Notes under the pieces: model-generated
Told to the model about the DNA's origin: nothing
The model's database searches: none
Seen by the model: the letters and a program-made list of their open reading frames with translations, nothing else
DNA from: Bacteroidaceae bacterium
Lineage (GTDB): Bacteria; Bacteroidota; Bacteroidia; Bacteroidales; Bacteroidaceae
NCBI GenBank assembly: GCA_024401115.1
Contig: JAKSLP010000017.1
Span: 1-52,078, forward strand
Length of the DNA: 52,078 nucleotides
Reading direction: 5' to 3'
Shown here: positions 34,129-43,655 of the stretch, piece by piece
Layout: each line of letters starts with the position of its first letter
Numbering within the stretch: the first letter of the stretch is position 1
Made by a program: the position numbers and the translations under genes

Positions 34129-35835
34129 ATGATATATATTCTATTGATTTCATGTTTGGCATTAATTGGCTTCAACACATACTTGCAGCTGAAGAAAAAA
34201 CAACAGCCCAAGAAAGAGCCAGAACCGGAACAGCCACCTTTGGTTCCTGCAGCAATTGTCATTAAGCAACTGTTGCAGCGCCTCAATTGCAACTATAAAA
34301 TCAGAGAGACACATGATGAAGAGGAAATCATAGAATTTGACTATCAGGGAGGTCACTTTAACGTTGCAGCAGCAACCAAAACCGAGGTGTTCAAACTTGG
34401 TTTCATGTATTTCTTTAGCACGGACACCGATAATTTGGAAACTGTACGGAATGCATGCAACCAACTAAATTTACATTCCCGGTTATCACGTTTTGTATAC
34501 TCTCACGAGCCTGCTCAACACCAAATATTCGCACATCTCTTTATCAGCAGTGTCATTGTAAATTCCATGCCACGCGTTGAATCATTTTGGAGGAGTATGT
34601 TGGATAGTTGCTTTGAGCACAAACGCATATTTCTGCAACATTACGACACCTTGAAAGGCCACGCAGACGAGCAAGTGGAAATGGATTCGGATCGGACATT
34701 GTTTCTCATGCGAGAGCATGAAATTGCCCAACAGGATTTACGATTGCAGAACCGCAGTACTGAGTACAATCCCTATTCTTTGATTCGTTTTGTTGAAGAA
34801 GCTATGGACATGCCTGGAACTGAAATCCGCAAACTTGTCATAACAGATGACAGATTGGCGGTCATTACTGACATGGAAAGAATTAAGGCTTATCCATTAA
34901 CATCGGCTCTAATAGAAGGTGAAGGAAAAGATGCCCATTTCAAGCACAAACATGTCCAGCTTACACTAACACTCCGCCATCCCAATTCACAGAGCCGAGT
35001 CGGGGTAATCATGCTTCAAGCTGAGCAAGAAACAACAAATAGTCTTTATTTCCGGGCAACATATTGTGTTCCTCCATTTAGCGTCTCAAAAGACCACACA
35101 CTTTCAGACAAGAGCAATGCCATAGAGACTTTCAGTATTCTGATGGCTTATGATAAGATTGATTTACAGGAGGAGATTGAGAAGATATCCCGTATCTGGA
35201 ATGATGCGTTGGAAAAGAGTGACCAGGGGAAATATCAAGAATTGTCCAGTGAACAGAAATTTATGCTTGACTGCACATTCATTGATGAACACTCACTGGT
35301 ATATAAAGGCCACAAGGCTTTCATGAAGAAGAGGTACTACGAAGCTATTTTCTATCTGGAGCAGGTCTTCAATAGCATGAATGACCACTTTCATGAGATG
35401 AAAGAATCTCAAAGAAAAGTATTCTACGAGGTTAACTATTATTTGGGATTCTGCTACAATGACCTGGGATTATACCATAAGGCATATTACTTCCTGGATA
35501 CCATACTAAATCAGAATAAGATCTCCTATACCAAGGAATACATCATAAGTCTGGTAAATGCCAGAGACTTTAGGGCCTTGAATGTAATCAACACCATTCT
35601 TGACAAAATTGGTCAGATTGAAGAAGACCAAGATGAGGAGGAAAAGACGACAGGAACTGCGGCAATACGCAAATTTGCAAATTTCCTAAAGAAAGAAAAA
35701 GGATATATTCTAGTCGAGATGGGGGCTTTTCAAGAGGCAGAAACTCTTTATAGGGAACTATTGAAAGATCCTGAAAATGAAAAGATCGCTCTAATCGAAC
35801 TTGCACATTTGGATCAATTGAAAAAAGAAGAATAA
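34129..35835 (+). CDS. Membrane-anchored YbjN-like / TPR protein
   Basis: A 568-residue protein with one N-terminal helix (MIYILLISCLALIGFNTYL) followed by a Lys/Pro/Glu-rich linker. Residues about 40-150 resemble the YbjN, chaperone-like fold (LLQRLNCNYKIRETHDEEEI and the following FDYQGGHF strand). The centre (150-360) is not recognised. The C-terminal part (about 395-560) shows tetratricopeptide-like helix pairs (ALAYKGHKAF-like HKAFMKKRYYEAIFYLEQ, VNYYLGFCYNDLGLYHKAYY, MGAFQEAETLYRELLKDPEN). Function unknown; coexpression with the zinc protease suggests a role in envelope protein quality control, which is inferred only from position. Confidence 0.72.
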   Translation: MIYILLISCLALIGFNTYLQLKKKQQPKKEPEPEQPPLVPAAIVIKQLLQRLNCNYKIRETHDEEEIIEFDYQGGHFNVAAATKTEVFKLGFMYFFSTDTDNLETVRNACNQLNLHSRLSRFVYSHEPAQHQIFAHLFISSVIVNSMPRVESFWRSMLDSCFEHKRIFLQHYDTLKGHADEQVEMDSDRTLFLMREHEIAQQDLRLQNRSTEYNPYSLIRFVEEAMDMPGTEIRKLVITDDRLAVITDMERIKAYPLTSALIEGEGKDAHFKHKHVQLTLTLRHPNSQSRVGVIMLQAEQETTNSLYFRATYCVPPFSVSKDHTLSDKSNAIETFSILMAYDKIDLQEEIEKISRIWNDALEKSDQGKYQELSSEQKFMLDCTFIDEHSLVYKGHKAFMKKRYYEAIFYLEQVFNSMNDHFHEMKESQRKVFYEVNYYLGFCYNDLGLYHKAYYFLDTILNQNKISYTKEYIISLVNARDFRALNVINTILDKIGQIEEDQDEEEKTTGTAAIRKFANFLKKEKGYILVEMGAFQEAETLYRELLKDPENEKIALIELAHLDQLKKEE

Positions 35836-35862
35836 AAAAGGCTGGAAATTCCAGCCTTTTTT
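35834..35862. terminator. Bidirectional terminator between the TPR gene and purA
   Basis: AAAAAAGGCTGGAA pairs perfectly with TTCCAGCCTTTTTT around a single base, so the tip of the stem opens as loop. Convergent genes lie on both sides and T runs appear on both strands. Confidence 0.9.
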
Positions 35863-35877
35863 ATTTGTCATATAGAA

Positions 35878-37152
35878 TTAATCTTCTGCGTAACGAACAA
35901 TGGTCTGATCACGGTCAGGACCGATTGATATAATCTTAATAGGTGTTTCCAACTGAGTCTCCAAGAAATCAATGTAAGCATTGAACTCCTCTGGGAATTC
36001 ATTCTCAGAAGTGAAACGTGTCATATCTGTCTTCCATCCTGGCATTTCAACATATACAGGCTCAATCTCACCCTCCTTGATGTCAAATGGGAAATAGTCA
36101 ATTTCCTGTCCGTCCATCTTATAAGCGACACAAGCCTTAATCGTTTCGAAAGAATCCAAGACATCACTCTTCATCATAATCAACTTGGTTACGCCATTAA
36201 CCATAATTGCATACTTCAGTGCCACCAAGTCAATCCAACCACAACGACGCTCACGTCCGGTTACAGCACCATACTCATGGCCTAAAGCACGAATGGTCTT
36301 ACCGGTTTCATCAAACAGCTCAGTTGGGAACGGACCAGAACCTACACGTGTACAATATGCCTTCATGATACCGTAAACATCACCAATCTTATTTGGACCA
36401 ACGCCCAAACCGGTACAAGCACCGGCACAAATGGTGTTTGAAGAAGTGACAAATGGATAAGAACCGAAGTCTACATCCAACATGGTACCCTGAGCGCCCT
36501 CGCAAAGAATAGACTTACCCTCCTTCAACAAGTTGTTGATCTCGTGTTCACTGTCAACCAAATGGAATGTCTTCAGATACTCAATACCTTCCATCCACTG
36601 CTTCTCCAGTTCTGTGATATCATACTCGTAATTCAAGCTCTTCAAAATAGCCTCATGACGGCCCTTTGCTGTAGCGTATTTCTCCTCAAAATTATTCAGG
36701 ATATCACCTACACGCAAGCCATTACGGCTAACCTTATCTGTATAAGTAGGACCAATGCCTTTACCTGTGGTACCAACCTTTGAATCTCCCTTCTGAGCCT
36801 CATAAGCAGCATCCAAGATTCGGTGAGTAGGCAAAATCAAATGAGCCTTTTTAGAGATATGCAAACGCTCCTTCAAAGGATGGCCAGATGCTTCCAGAGC
36901 CTCTGCCTCTGCCTTGAACAAAGATGGGTCCAAAACAACACCGTTACCAATTATATTCACCTTATCTCCCTGGAAAATACCTGAAGGAATTGAGCGGAGA
37001 ACGTATTTCTGGCCTTCAAATTCAAGTGTATGGCCAGCATTAGGGCCACCCTGGAAACGGGCAACAACATCATAGTTAGGTGTTAAGACATCAACAACCT
37101 TACCTTTACCCTCATCACCCCACTGAAGGCCTAATAAAACATCAACTTTCAT
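35878..37152 (-). CDS. purA: Adenylosuccinate synthetase
   Basis: A 424-residue PurA that joins IMP and aspartate with GTP to give adenylosuccinate, the first committed step to AMP. Signatures are LGLQWGDEGKGKVVDVL with the catalytic Asp near the N terminus, GPNAGHT, TTGKGIGPTYTDK and the arginine-rich GAVTGRERRCGW. Its start codon overlaps the fur stop by one base (TAATG), so the two genes form one transcript with probable reinitiation. Confidence 0.97.
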   Translation of the reverse strand: MKVDVLLGLQWGDEGKGKVVDVLTPNYDVVARFQGGPNAGHTLEFEGQKYVLRSIPSGIFQGDKVNIIGNGVVLDPSLFKAEAEALEASGHPLKERLHISKKAHLILPTHRILDAAYEAQKGDSKVGTTGKGIGPTYTDKVSRNGLRVGDILNNFEEKYATAKGRHEAILKSLNYEYDITELEKQWMEGIEYLKTFHLVDSEHEINNLLKEGKSILCEGAQGTMLDVDFGSYPFVTSSNTICAGACTGLGVGPNKIGDVYGIMKAYCTRVGSGPFPTELFDETGKTIRALGHEYGAVTGRERRCGWIDLVALKYAIMVNGVTKLIMMKSDVLDSFETIKACVAYKMDGQEIDYFPFDIKEGEIEPVYVEMPGWKTDMTRFTSENEFPEEFNAYIDFLETQLETPIKIISIGPDRDQTIVRYAED

Positions 37153-37637
37153 TATTTTATTGTTTTTTTGTTATTTTTCTTTTCAAGTTTCCTCAAGACT
37201 GCTGTACATGTTGAACAAAAACCTCCTACCGAAACATTAAATTCCAACATATTAAAGCGTTTAGGTTTATACGACTCCAAAAGCGCCTCCAACTCTGCGT
37301 GTTGGAACTCAATGATTTTACCGCAACGATTACAAACCAAATGGAAATTGCATGTCTTACCATCACAAAGCTGATAATAAACAACTTTACCGATTTGTAT
37401 CTTTCGAACCATTTTGGCATTCAGTAATTCATGAATTGTATTGTACAATGTACCATGAGCTATCTGAAAGTTTCGGGCACTCATGCCCTGTTTTAAATCG
37501 TCTATAGTGAACTTGGATTTAAACCCTGCTATTTCCTCGACCACAGCCATTCTTTCTGGGGTTACACGTCCACCTTTTGACTTCAGAAAATCAGTAAAAA
37601 TTTCTTTAGCCTTGGTTTTACGCTCCTCCAAATCCAT
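37152..37637 (-). CDS. fur: Fur-family transcriptional regulator
   Basis: A 161-residue Fur-type repressor. The N-terminal winged helix (FLKSKGGRVTPERMAVVEEI) and the C-terminal metal and dimer domain with CNFHLVCNRCGKIIEFQHAE and a CSTC pair for structural zinc are clear. The start at 37637 is preferred: an in-frame TTG three codons upstream lies almost at the predicted transcription start. It might sense iron, zinc or peroxide (Fur, Zur, PerR); the sequence does not decide. purA follows directly. Confidence 0.9.
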   Translation of the reverse strand: MDLEERKTKAKEIFTDFLKSKGGRVTPERMAVVEEIAGFKSKFTIDDLKQGMSARNFQIAHGTLYNTIHELLNAKMVRKIQIGKVVYYQLCDGKTCNFHLVCNRCGKIIEFQHAELEALLESYKPKRFNMLEFNVSVGGFCSTCTAVLRKLEKKNNKKTIK

Positions 37638-37654
37638 ATCAGACAAATTTTGTT

Positions 37655-37662
37655 CAAAGATA
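37655..37662 (-). promoter_or_regulatory. -7 promoter box for fur-purA
   Basis: On the minus strand TATCTTTG matches TAnnTTTG, 17 bases before the fur ATG, so the leader is very short. The -33 position shows only TTTT at 18 bases. Confidence 0.6.
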
Positions 37663-37706
37663 GGAATTTTCGATGAATCTAAAAAGGATTATACTCAAAA
37701 AATCCA

Positions 37707-38369
37707 TTATTCCATACACTCAGCCAAAAGTACCTGACACCAACCTTCCAGTCGGGTTCCTTCCTGTGATTGAACAGGTTCAATTGCGTGCCTTACCAGA
37801 CGACAGGATTCAGCATCCAACTGTAAAAATTTACGAAGCAAAATAAATGCTTGCTGGGCGACCCTTGGATTAGAATCCTGCAACAACGTTACCGCTTGAT
37901 CTACCAATTCATAGGAAGCAGACTCATTGAAATTGCATCCCTTCATGCATAATCGGGTAAGCAGCAAAAGTCCGCATACCTGAAAAATCTCACGGGAATC
38001 AGAAATCCATCTAAAGGCAGCTAAACTGGCATAAGGAAGACGGGCAAAAAGATTCATTACTGTGAGTTCTGCTATTTCCTGAGTCGGAATCTGCTCCACC
38101 CAAATATCAGCAATTTCCGGATAGAATTTTTCAATAGGCATAAGCACACCTGCCAATATCTTCGATTCACGGATGCCTTCTTTCCAGAGTGTCTGCGCCA
38201 ACTCATGGTTGGGTTCATAATCTCTCGCTATAGCAAGCAATCTCGGCAATTCTATTCCAAAATTTACTTTGTATGCCAATCCACTTTCACGCATTTGCGC
38301 AGAAGCAACACCGTTCATGGCTGTACGGTATTGGGACTTAATATCTCTGACTATTTCTTTTACCTCCAT
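37707..38369 (-). CDS. DNA alkylation repair protein (AlkD-like HEAT protein)
   Basis: A 220-residue all-helical protein resembling the AlkC/AlkD glycosylase family. Diagnostic are an LWKEGIRESKILAGVLM helix (the family pattern of LW-x2-x-E-x4-LA) and the following repeated helix pairs built from HEAT-like units. It may remove N3- or N7-alkylated purines. The start lies one base after the DPP III stop, so the genes are cotranscribed although functionally unrelated. The catalytic residues typical of AlkD are not all evident, so activity is uncertain. Confidence 0.72.
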   Translation of the reverse strand: MEVKEIVRDIKSQYRTAMNGVASAQMRESGLAYKVNFGIELPRLLAIARDYEPNHELAQTLWKEGIRESKILAGVLMPIEKFYPEIADIWVEQIPTQEIAELTVMNLFARLPYASLAAFRWISDSREIFQVCGLLLLTRLCMKGCNFNESASYELVDQAVTLLQDSNPRVAQQAFILLRKFLQLDAESCRLVRHAIEPVQSQEGTRLEGWCQVLLAECME

Positions 38370-38370
38370 T

Positions 38371-40347
38371 TCAGTCGTTAATTAATGGTAAAGCACTATA
38401 ATCATGGCTATAGCGCAACATTTGTTGAGTATATGACTCGTCATAACTGATTTTCACATCGATAATATTTTGGTTCTCATCAAGAACAGCCACATAACGA
38501 GGATTAATAAATCCTTTGTATGGAGCCAGGTGTAACCGTTCGTAACGTTCTTTCACCTCACGGTGTAATTCTGCATTAATCCTCACGCCGAACTGCTCAA
38601 CCAAAAGACGAGCTGCATTATAATCTCCTTCACTCTTTATTCGTTGGATTTCAGCTAAAAGACGACCGAATAAAGATCTCAGAGCGGGATAATCGTTAAT
38701 TTTCAAATAGGTTTTACCGTTTCTTTTTATCCACTCAACTACACGATTCTCACCGCCCTCAGCAAAAACCCAGTTTGCGATAAGTGCCCTATTTCTCATG
38801 TGAGCTTCTTCTATTTCTGCTCCAAGTTCAACACGGACCAACTGAGTCATGAGTCCATTCAACAAATAAGTGTAGTATTGCGACTTATATGCTTCTGCAT
38901 CAGGAAGCAAGCCCAGCTCAACCAACTTAGCGTCTGCCATATAATACAAGCCAAACAAATCGGCTCTTGCCTCTTCTATGGTAGCGCCATAAGCTTTTAA
39001 TGCATCCGGATCTACACCTGGCAACAGCTTTCCTGAGCCATGACCAACGCACTCATGCAAATCGGTATGCAAGTCATCTGTTTTGTCGGCATACAAGCGT
39101 ATTCTCTTTAGGTCTTCCTCGTTTTCCACAAACTCTTCCATGAATCCGTTTCCACGTGCAGCCTTGCTATAGGCTTCAGTCAAGTTGCCAATAGTGACAC
39201 TTTTAGAACCATGAACGCTCCTAATCCAATTAGAATTAGGCAAGTTAATTCCTATTGCACTGGCAGGGTATAGGTCACCGGCCAAAATTGCAGCCGTTAT
39301 GACCTTGGCAGATACACCTTTTACCTTTTCTTTCTTGAAACGGGCATCCACGGGTGAATGGTCCTCAAACCACTGGGCATTGGCACTTATAAGTTCTGTG
39401 CGATGTGTAGCATCCAAATCCTTAAAGTCCACAATAGATTCCCAACTAGCCTTCAATCCTAAAGGATCGCCATAGGTTTCAATAAATCCATTGTTAAAAT
39501 CAACCCGTGATGCATTATCATTCACCCATGCTATACTGTACTCATCAAACACCTTCAGATCGCCGGTTTCATAAAAATCAATCAACAACCGGACGACTTG
39601 CTGCTGCTTTTCATTTTCGGCAACCTTTTCTGCTTTCTTTAGCCAAAAGAGTATCTTTTCTATAGCCTCGCCATACAATGCGTCCTTCTTCCAAACTTTT
39701 TCCTGGACAATTCCATTTTCCTTCACCAACCGGGAGTTCATGCCAAACATGACCGGTTCCGGATCATTGGGGTCTTTCATCTTCTCATAAAACAATTCTG
39801 CCTCTTCCTGAGTGACTCCCTGATAATAATTGGACGCAGATGTCACCACCAGATCCTCCCCTTCTGCCTGATTTACCCGTTTTGAGTCCACTGTAGGATC
39901 AAACAATACCGGATATAAATCCTCGAACAACTGTTGTACAGTTTGATTCTTTATCAGAGGCAACAGCGACGGATCAGTCTCCTCCATCAACAGGTGAAGA
40001 TACTCTGGTGTAAATCCAGGTTCAAACTTCTCGCATCCGTAATGATGATGTATTCCGCTAGAAAACCAGACCCTCTTCATATAGACCACTAGTGACTGAA
40101 ATTCCTTTTCATCCTTTCTTTTTTCACAGTGGCAAGTATACAACGACTCAAGCAATTTACGGATTCTGAGATTATATCGTCCATTCTGGTCAAACAAAAT
40201 ATCTCGTCCCCATAAAGCAGCTTCCTGCAAATAATAAACCAGCACCTTTTGTTGAAGGGTCAACTGTTCGAAGCCAGGCACCTGATATCTCAACAATTGC
40301 AGATCCGCAAATTTTTCGTCACTATAGATAAATGAATGCTCTTTCAT
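38371..40347 (-). CDS. Dipeptidyl peptidase III (M49)
   Basis: A 658-residue zinc exopeptidase that removes dipeptides from the N terminus of oligopeptides. The zinc motif HECVGH (431-436) and the second motif EEARAD (458-463) have the spacing of Bacteroides DPP III. No signal peptide is seen, so it is probably cytoplasmic. Homologues are sometimes mislabelled dihydrofolate reductase. A terminator hairpin lies 10 bases before its start codon, so how it is transcribed is not obvious. Confidence 0.9.
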   Translation of the reverse strand: MKEHSFIYSDEKFADLQLLRYQVPGFEQLTLQQKVLVYYLQEAALWGRDILFDQNGRYNLRIRKLLESLYTCHCEKRKDEKEFQSLVVYMKRVWFSSGIHHHYGCEKFEPGFTPEYLHLLMEETDPSLLPLIKNQTVQQLFEDLYPVLFDPTVDSKRVNQAEGEDLVVTSASNYYQGVTQEEAELFYEKMKDPNDPEPVMFGMNSRLVKENGIVQEKVWKKDALYGEAIEKILFWLKKAEKVAENEKQQQVVRLLIDFYETGDLKVFDEYSIAWVNDNASRVDFNNGFIETYGDPLGLKASWESIVDFKDLDATHRTELISANAQWFEDHSPVDARFKKEKVKGVSAKVITAAILAGDLYPASAIGINLPNSNWIRSVHGSKSVTIGNLTEAYSKAARGNGFMEEFVENEEDLKRIRLYADKTDDLHTDLHECVGHGSGKLLPGVDPDALKAYGATIEEARADLFGLYYMADAKLVELGLLPDAEAYKSQYYTYLLNGLMTQLVRVELGAEIEEAHMRNRALIANWVFAEGGENRVVEWIKRNGKTYLKINDYPALRSLFGRLLAEIQRIKSEGDYNAARLLVEQFGVRINAELHREVKERYERLHLAPYKGFINPRYVAVLDENQNIIDVKISYDESYTQQMLRYSHDYSALPLIND

Positions 40348-40356
40348 CTTTCACAC

Positions 40357-40384
40357 AAAAATGGGATGTTCTATGAACATCCCA
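40357..40384 (-). terminator. Hairpin between the AraC-type gene and DPP III
   Basis: A perfect 10-bp stem, TGGGATGTTC with GAACATCCCA around three bases, is followed on the minus strand by TTTTT. It lies 23 bases after the AraC-type stop and only 10 bases before the DPP III start. Confidence 0.78.
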
Positions 40385-40407
40385 CCCCTATCTGTTTTTT
40401 GTAATAT

Positions 40408-40875
40408 TTACTTAGTTTCCTTTGTACGTCCGGACTTTGCAGATTTCTTTGCTGTTCCCTTTGTTGTCTGATGTTTCAGTCTATAGCCTTTTGGTGTTTG
40501 ACCTGTAAATTTATAGAAAGCAGCATAGAAAGACTGACGGTTTGCAAAGCCGACCATTGCGCTGATTTCTTCAATCGTAGCATCAGCATAACGCTTGTCA
40601 ACAAGAATTGCCAAAGCTTCCTTAATACGATACTCGTTTATCAACGAAGAATAATTCATGCCGAATCTCAAGCTGACAACAGCTGAGATGTACCTTGTGT
40701 TGGTTTTAATTTCTTCGGCTAATTTTTTAGCAGAATAATCAGGATCGCGATACTTCTTTTCTACAATAATGCGCTGAAAGACCTGATCATATAGTTCATC
40801 CAATAATTCTGCTCTAATAAGGTTGCGATAAGCTGCATCCTTATCTTTGATTTGCACTAAATTGTATTTTCCCAT
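40408..40875 (-). CDS. AraC-type helix-turn-helix regulator
   Basis: A 155-residue protein with only a short N-terminal part and an AraC-type double helix-turn-helix at about residues 42-138 (YSAKKLAEEIKTNTRYISAV; then DATIEEISAMVGFANRQSFY with FKRxTGxTP-like FYKFTGQTPKGYR). The tail is Lys-rich and probably disordered. It lacks a receiver or sugar-binding domain, a type common in Bacteroidales. It is divergent from recQ. Confidence 0.87.
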   Translation of the reverse strand: MGKYNLVQIKDKDAAYRNLIRAELLDELYDQVFQRIIVEKKYRDPDYSAKKLAEEIKTNTRYISAVVSLRFGMNYSSLINEYRIKEALAILVDKRYADATIEEISAMVGFANRQSFYAAFYKFTGQTPKGYRLKHQTTKGTAKKSAKSGRTKETK

Positions 40876-40976
40876 ATTAAACGTTAACCCTTGAGCTATT
40901 AATTATTTCTCACACATTTGATTTTGCAAATTACGTTTTTTTTATTGACATATGCAAATTTTCATTTGTTTTTTTG

Positions 40977-40984
40977 TACCTTCG
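40977..40984 (+). promoter_or_regulatory. Candidate -7 box for recQ
   Basis: TACCTTCG is one base off TAnnTTTG and lies 18 bases before the ATG at 41003. The 127-base divergent region to the AraC-type gene is AT-rich; no perfect box is visible in either direction. Confidence 0.4.
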
Positions 40985-41002
40985 CTGAATAAAAATAGAA
41001 TA

Positions 41003-42820
41003 ATGTACAAAATTCTTAAAAATATATTTGGCTACGACAGCTTCCGTCCTCAGCAGGAACAGATCATAGAACAAATTGTTCATAAAAGAGATGCTTTAGT
41101 ACTGATGCCGACGGGGGGTGGCAAGTCAATTTGCTACCAAATTCCAGCATTAATGATGGAAGGGACTGCCATTGTTGTTTCTCCACTCATTTCACTGATG
41201 AAGGACCAGGTGGAAAGTTTAAGAGCAAATGGAGTGGAAGCTGCAGCACTAAACAGCAATAATACGGATAGTGTTAATCTAAACATTCGTAAAGATTGCC
41301 AGTTGGGGCATATCAAAATTTTATACATTTCACCTGAGCGTTTATTACTTGAGCTTCCTCATCTTCTGTCCTGTATCAAGATTTCTTTATTTGCCATTGA
41401 CGAGGCGCATTGTATTTCTCAGTGGGGGCACGATTTCCGTCCGGAGTACACGCAACTAGGCCAACTGAAAGAATTATATCCCACCGTTCCAATCATTGCA
41501 TTAACAGCCACAGCGGATAAGACAACCCGAGACGACATCATTCATCAATTGCACATTGAGGATGCAAAGACATTCATCAGTTCTTTTGACCGGCCCAATC
41601 TCAGTTTACGTGTATATCGTGACTACAATGAGAATGAACGATTAAAAGTTATTTTAAATGTCATCAGTCAATACAACAATGAAAGTGGCATTATCTATTG
41701 CATGTCCCGAAAGATTACCGAAAAGGTTGCCATGAAATTGAGAAAGGCGGGCATTCTTGCCGGTATTTACCACGCTGGTCTTCCTGCTGCAGAAAGAGAC
41801 AGGGTCCAGGAAGATTTCATCAATGACCGTATCAATGTCGTGTGTGCAACGGTTGCATTTGGCATGGGCATCAATAAGAGTAATGTAAGATGGGTGGTTC
41901 ATTTCAACTTGCCTGGAAGTATCGAGAACTTTTACCAGGAAATCGGAAGAGCCGGCCGTGACGGACTATCCAGCGAAACCATTCTGTTTTACAACCTTCA
42001 GGATGTCATGCTTCGCCAGCAATTTGCCAACGAAAGTGGTCAGAATAAGCTGAATAACGATAAACTTCGCAGCATGCAAAATTATGCGGATTCCAGAGTT
42101 TGCCGCCGAAGGATTCTGCTAAACTATTTTGGAGAGAATACGGATTGCCAGTGCCACAACTGCGATGTATGTGAAAATCCCCCTAAACAGTTCGACGGTA
42201 CCGTCATCGTTCAAAAAGCACTATCAGCGATTGCCCGCACAGAACAGAGAATTGGAACGAACACCGTCATTGATATAGTCAAAGGAACTTATTCCCCAGA
42301 AATCACCTCCAACCATTATGACCAGTTAAAGACATTTGGAGTTGGCCGGGACATTCCGGGAAGGGATTGGCATGACTATATGTTGCAGATGCTGCAGATG
42401 GGATACTTTGAAATTGCCTATAATGAAGATAAGCATTTAAAGATAACCCCACTGGGCCTTGATGTACTTTATGGCAGAAGTTCTGCCTGTCTTAATGTCA
42501 TTACAGACAAGACAGAGGTGATAGTTAAAAAGAAAAAGAGCAAAGTACATACCGAAGATGTTGCCTTGCCATTTGGCCCATCAGATTCGGGCACAGAAGA
42601 CACCGTCTTGTTTGAAAAATTAAAAGTATTGAGAAAAGAATTGGCAGACAAACAAGGCTACCCTGCATACATTATTTTGTCAGATAAAGTCCTTCATCTT
42701 CTTGCCACTATCCGTCCGACGACCGTTGAGGATTTTGGAAAAATCAGTGGAATCGGTGAGTTCAAGAAAGACAAATACGGCAAGGATTTTACAAAGATAA
42801 TCAGCCAACATATTGGCTGA
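41003..42820 (+). CDS. recQ: ATP-dependent DNA helicase RecQ
   Basis: A 605-residue 3'-to-5' helicase. Motifs include [12 protein letters not shown], Walker [19 protein letters not shown] box in [26 protein letters not shown] and [11 protein letters not shown] zinc-binding region ([12 protein letters not shown] with CxCHNCDVC) and winged helix follow, and the C-terminal part (about 515-605) is an HRDC domain. The start at 41003 matches family length; the open frame upstream lies in the control region. Confidence 0.96.
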   Translation: MYKILKNIFGYDSFRPQQEQIIEQIVHKRDALVLMPTGGGKSICYQIPALMMEGTAIVVSPLISLMKDQVESLRANGVEAAALNSNNTDSVNLNIRKDCQLGHIKILYISPERLLLELPHLLSCIKISLFAIDEAHCISQWGHDFRPEYTQLGQLKELYPTVPIIALTATADKTTRDDIIHQLHIEDAKTFISSFDRPNLSLRVYRDYNENERLKVILNVISQYNNESGIIYCMSRKITEKVAMKLRKAGILAGIYHAGLPAAERDRVQEDFINDRINVVCATVAFGMGINKSNVRWVVHFNLPGSIENFYQEIGRAGRDGLSSETILFYNLQDVMLRQQFANESGQNKLNNDKLRSMQNYADSRVCRRRILLNYFGENTDCQCHNCDVCENPPKQFDGTVIVQKALSAIARTEQRIGTNTVIDIVKGTYSPEITSNHYDQLKTFGVGRDIPGRDWHDYMLQMLQMGYFEIAYNEDKHLKITPLGLDVLYGRSSACLNVITDKTEVIVKKKKSKVHTEDVALPFGPSDSGTEDTVLFEKLKVLRKELADKQGYPAYIILSDKVLHLLATIRPTTVEDFGKISGIGEFKKDKYGKDFTKIISQHIG

Positions 42821-42830
42821 TTATCTTTTA
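42796..42830. terminator. Terminator at the end of recQ
   Basis: A perfect 13-bp stem, GATAATCAGCCAA with TTGGCTGATTATC and a 4-base loop, is followed by TTTTATTT. The recQ stop is inside the stem and the convergent TPR gene ends in its tail. Confidence 0.88.
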
Positions 42831-43655
42831 TTTACACATATCATAAAATTCCTGTAGAAGTGAACGGGCCATTCCGGCTCGAGCCGCTCTATCAATCATA
42901 ACCCTGGCCGTCTTCTTTTTCTTCTGGTCTAAATAAACCATCGCCTGCATCACATTATATAGCGGATCACCACTAATTCTCCCGGCTTCCTCATAGTCCA
43001 GCAAAGCCAGCTCGTACTGCTTTGACTCTCGTTCCATATTGCCACGGGCTTCATAAAGAGTCGCATCATTTGGATAACGTTCTATCAACATAGCGAACCT
43101 ATCTGCAGCTTCCTTAAAGCGCTCCTGTTTTTGCGACAAAATGGCCAAGCCTAATTCGCCCTGACGATGCATGGGATAATGAGAAAGCAAACTCTCAAAA
43201 TCCAGGCGAGCCTCGTTCAACATATTCTGCTCCATACGCAAATATGCCCTATTAATCAAGGCTATTTCGTTGGTTGGTTCCTTATCAATAACAGCAGAAT
43301 AATCCAGCATGGCACGGCCAAAATCTTTTTTATCCTGATAGATTAAGGCTCTTTGTTCCAATACTCTGACAAGATTTGGTTCCAGGTTCAGTGCCATGGT
43401 ATAGCTCTGCAACGCTTCATCATTCTTATTCAAACGCTGCTGCACACTACCCAAATTGCCCCAAACCAAACTGTTTCCTTTGTTGGTCGGATCTTTTTTC
43501 AGCACAAGCTTATACATCTGCTCAGCTTCCTCCAAATGATTGATTGCAGATGCGTTCATCGCTGAATCAAGCAAAGACTCATAGGATTCACCCTGCTGGG
43601 CAAATCCTATGAGCACTCCAGTTATCAAAAATACAAGAATGGTGAGAATCCTCAT
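42828..43655 (-). CDS. Secreted TPR protein coupled to leuB
   Basis: A 275-residue protein with a signal peptide ([19 protein letters not shown]) and about six tetratricopeptide repeats covering nearly the whole mature chain, for example [35 protein letters not shown] and [18 protein letters not shown]. The ATG at 43655 overlaps the leuB stop (ATGA), which sets the start; open frame upstream is inside leuB. It is probably periplasmic. Why it is coupled to leucine synthesis is unclear. Confidence 0.85.
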   Translation of the reverse strand: MRILTILVFLITGVLIGFAQQGESYESLLDSAMNASAINHLEEAEQMYKLVLKKDPTNKGNSLVWGNLGSVQQRLNKNDEALQSYTMALNLEPNLVRVLEQRALIYQDKKDFGRAMLDYSAVIDKEPTNEIALINRAYLRMEQNMLNEARLDFESLLSHYPMHRQGELGLAILSQKQERFKEAADRFAMLIERYPNDATLYEARGNMERESKQYELALLDYEEAGRISGDPLYNVMQAMVYLDQKKKKTARVMIDRAARAGMARSLLQEFYDMCK

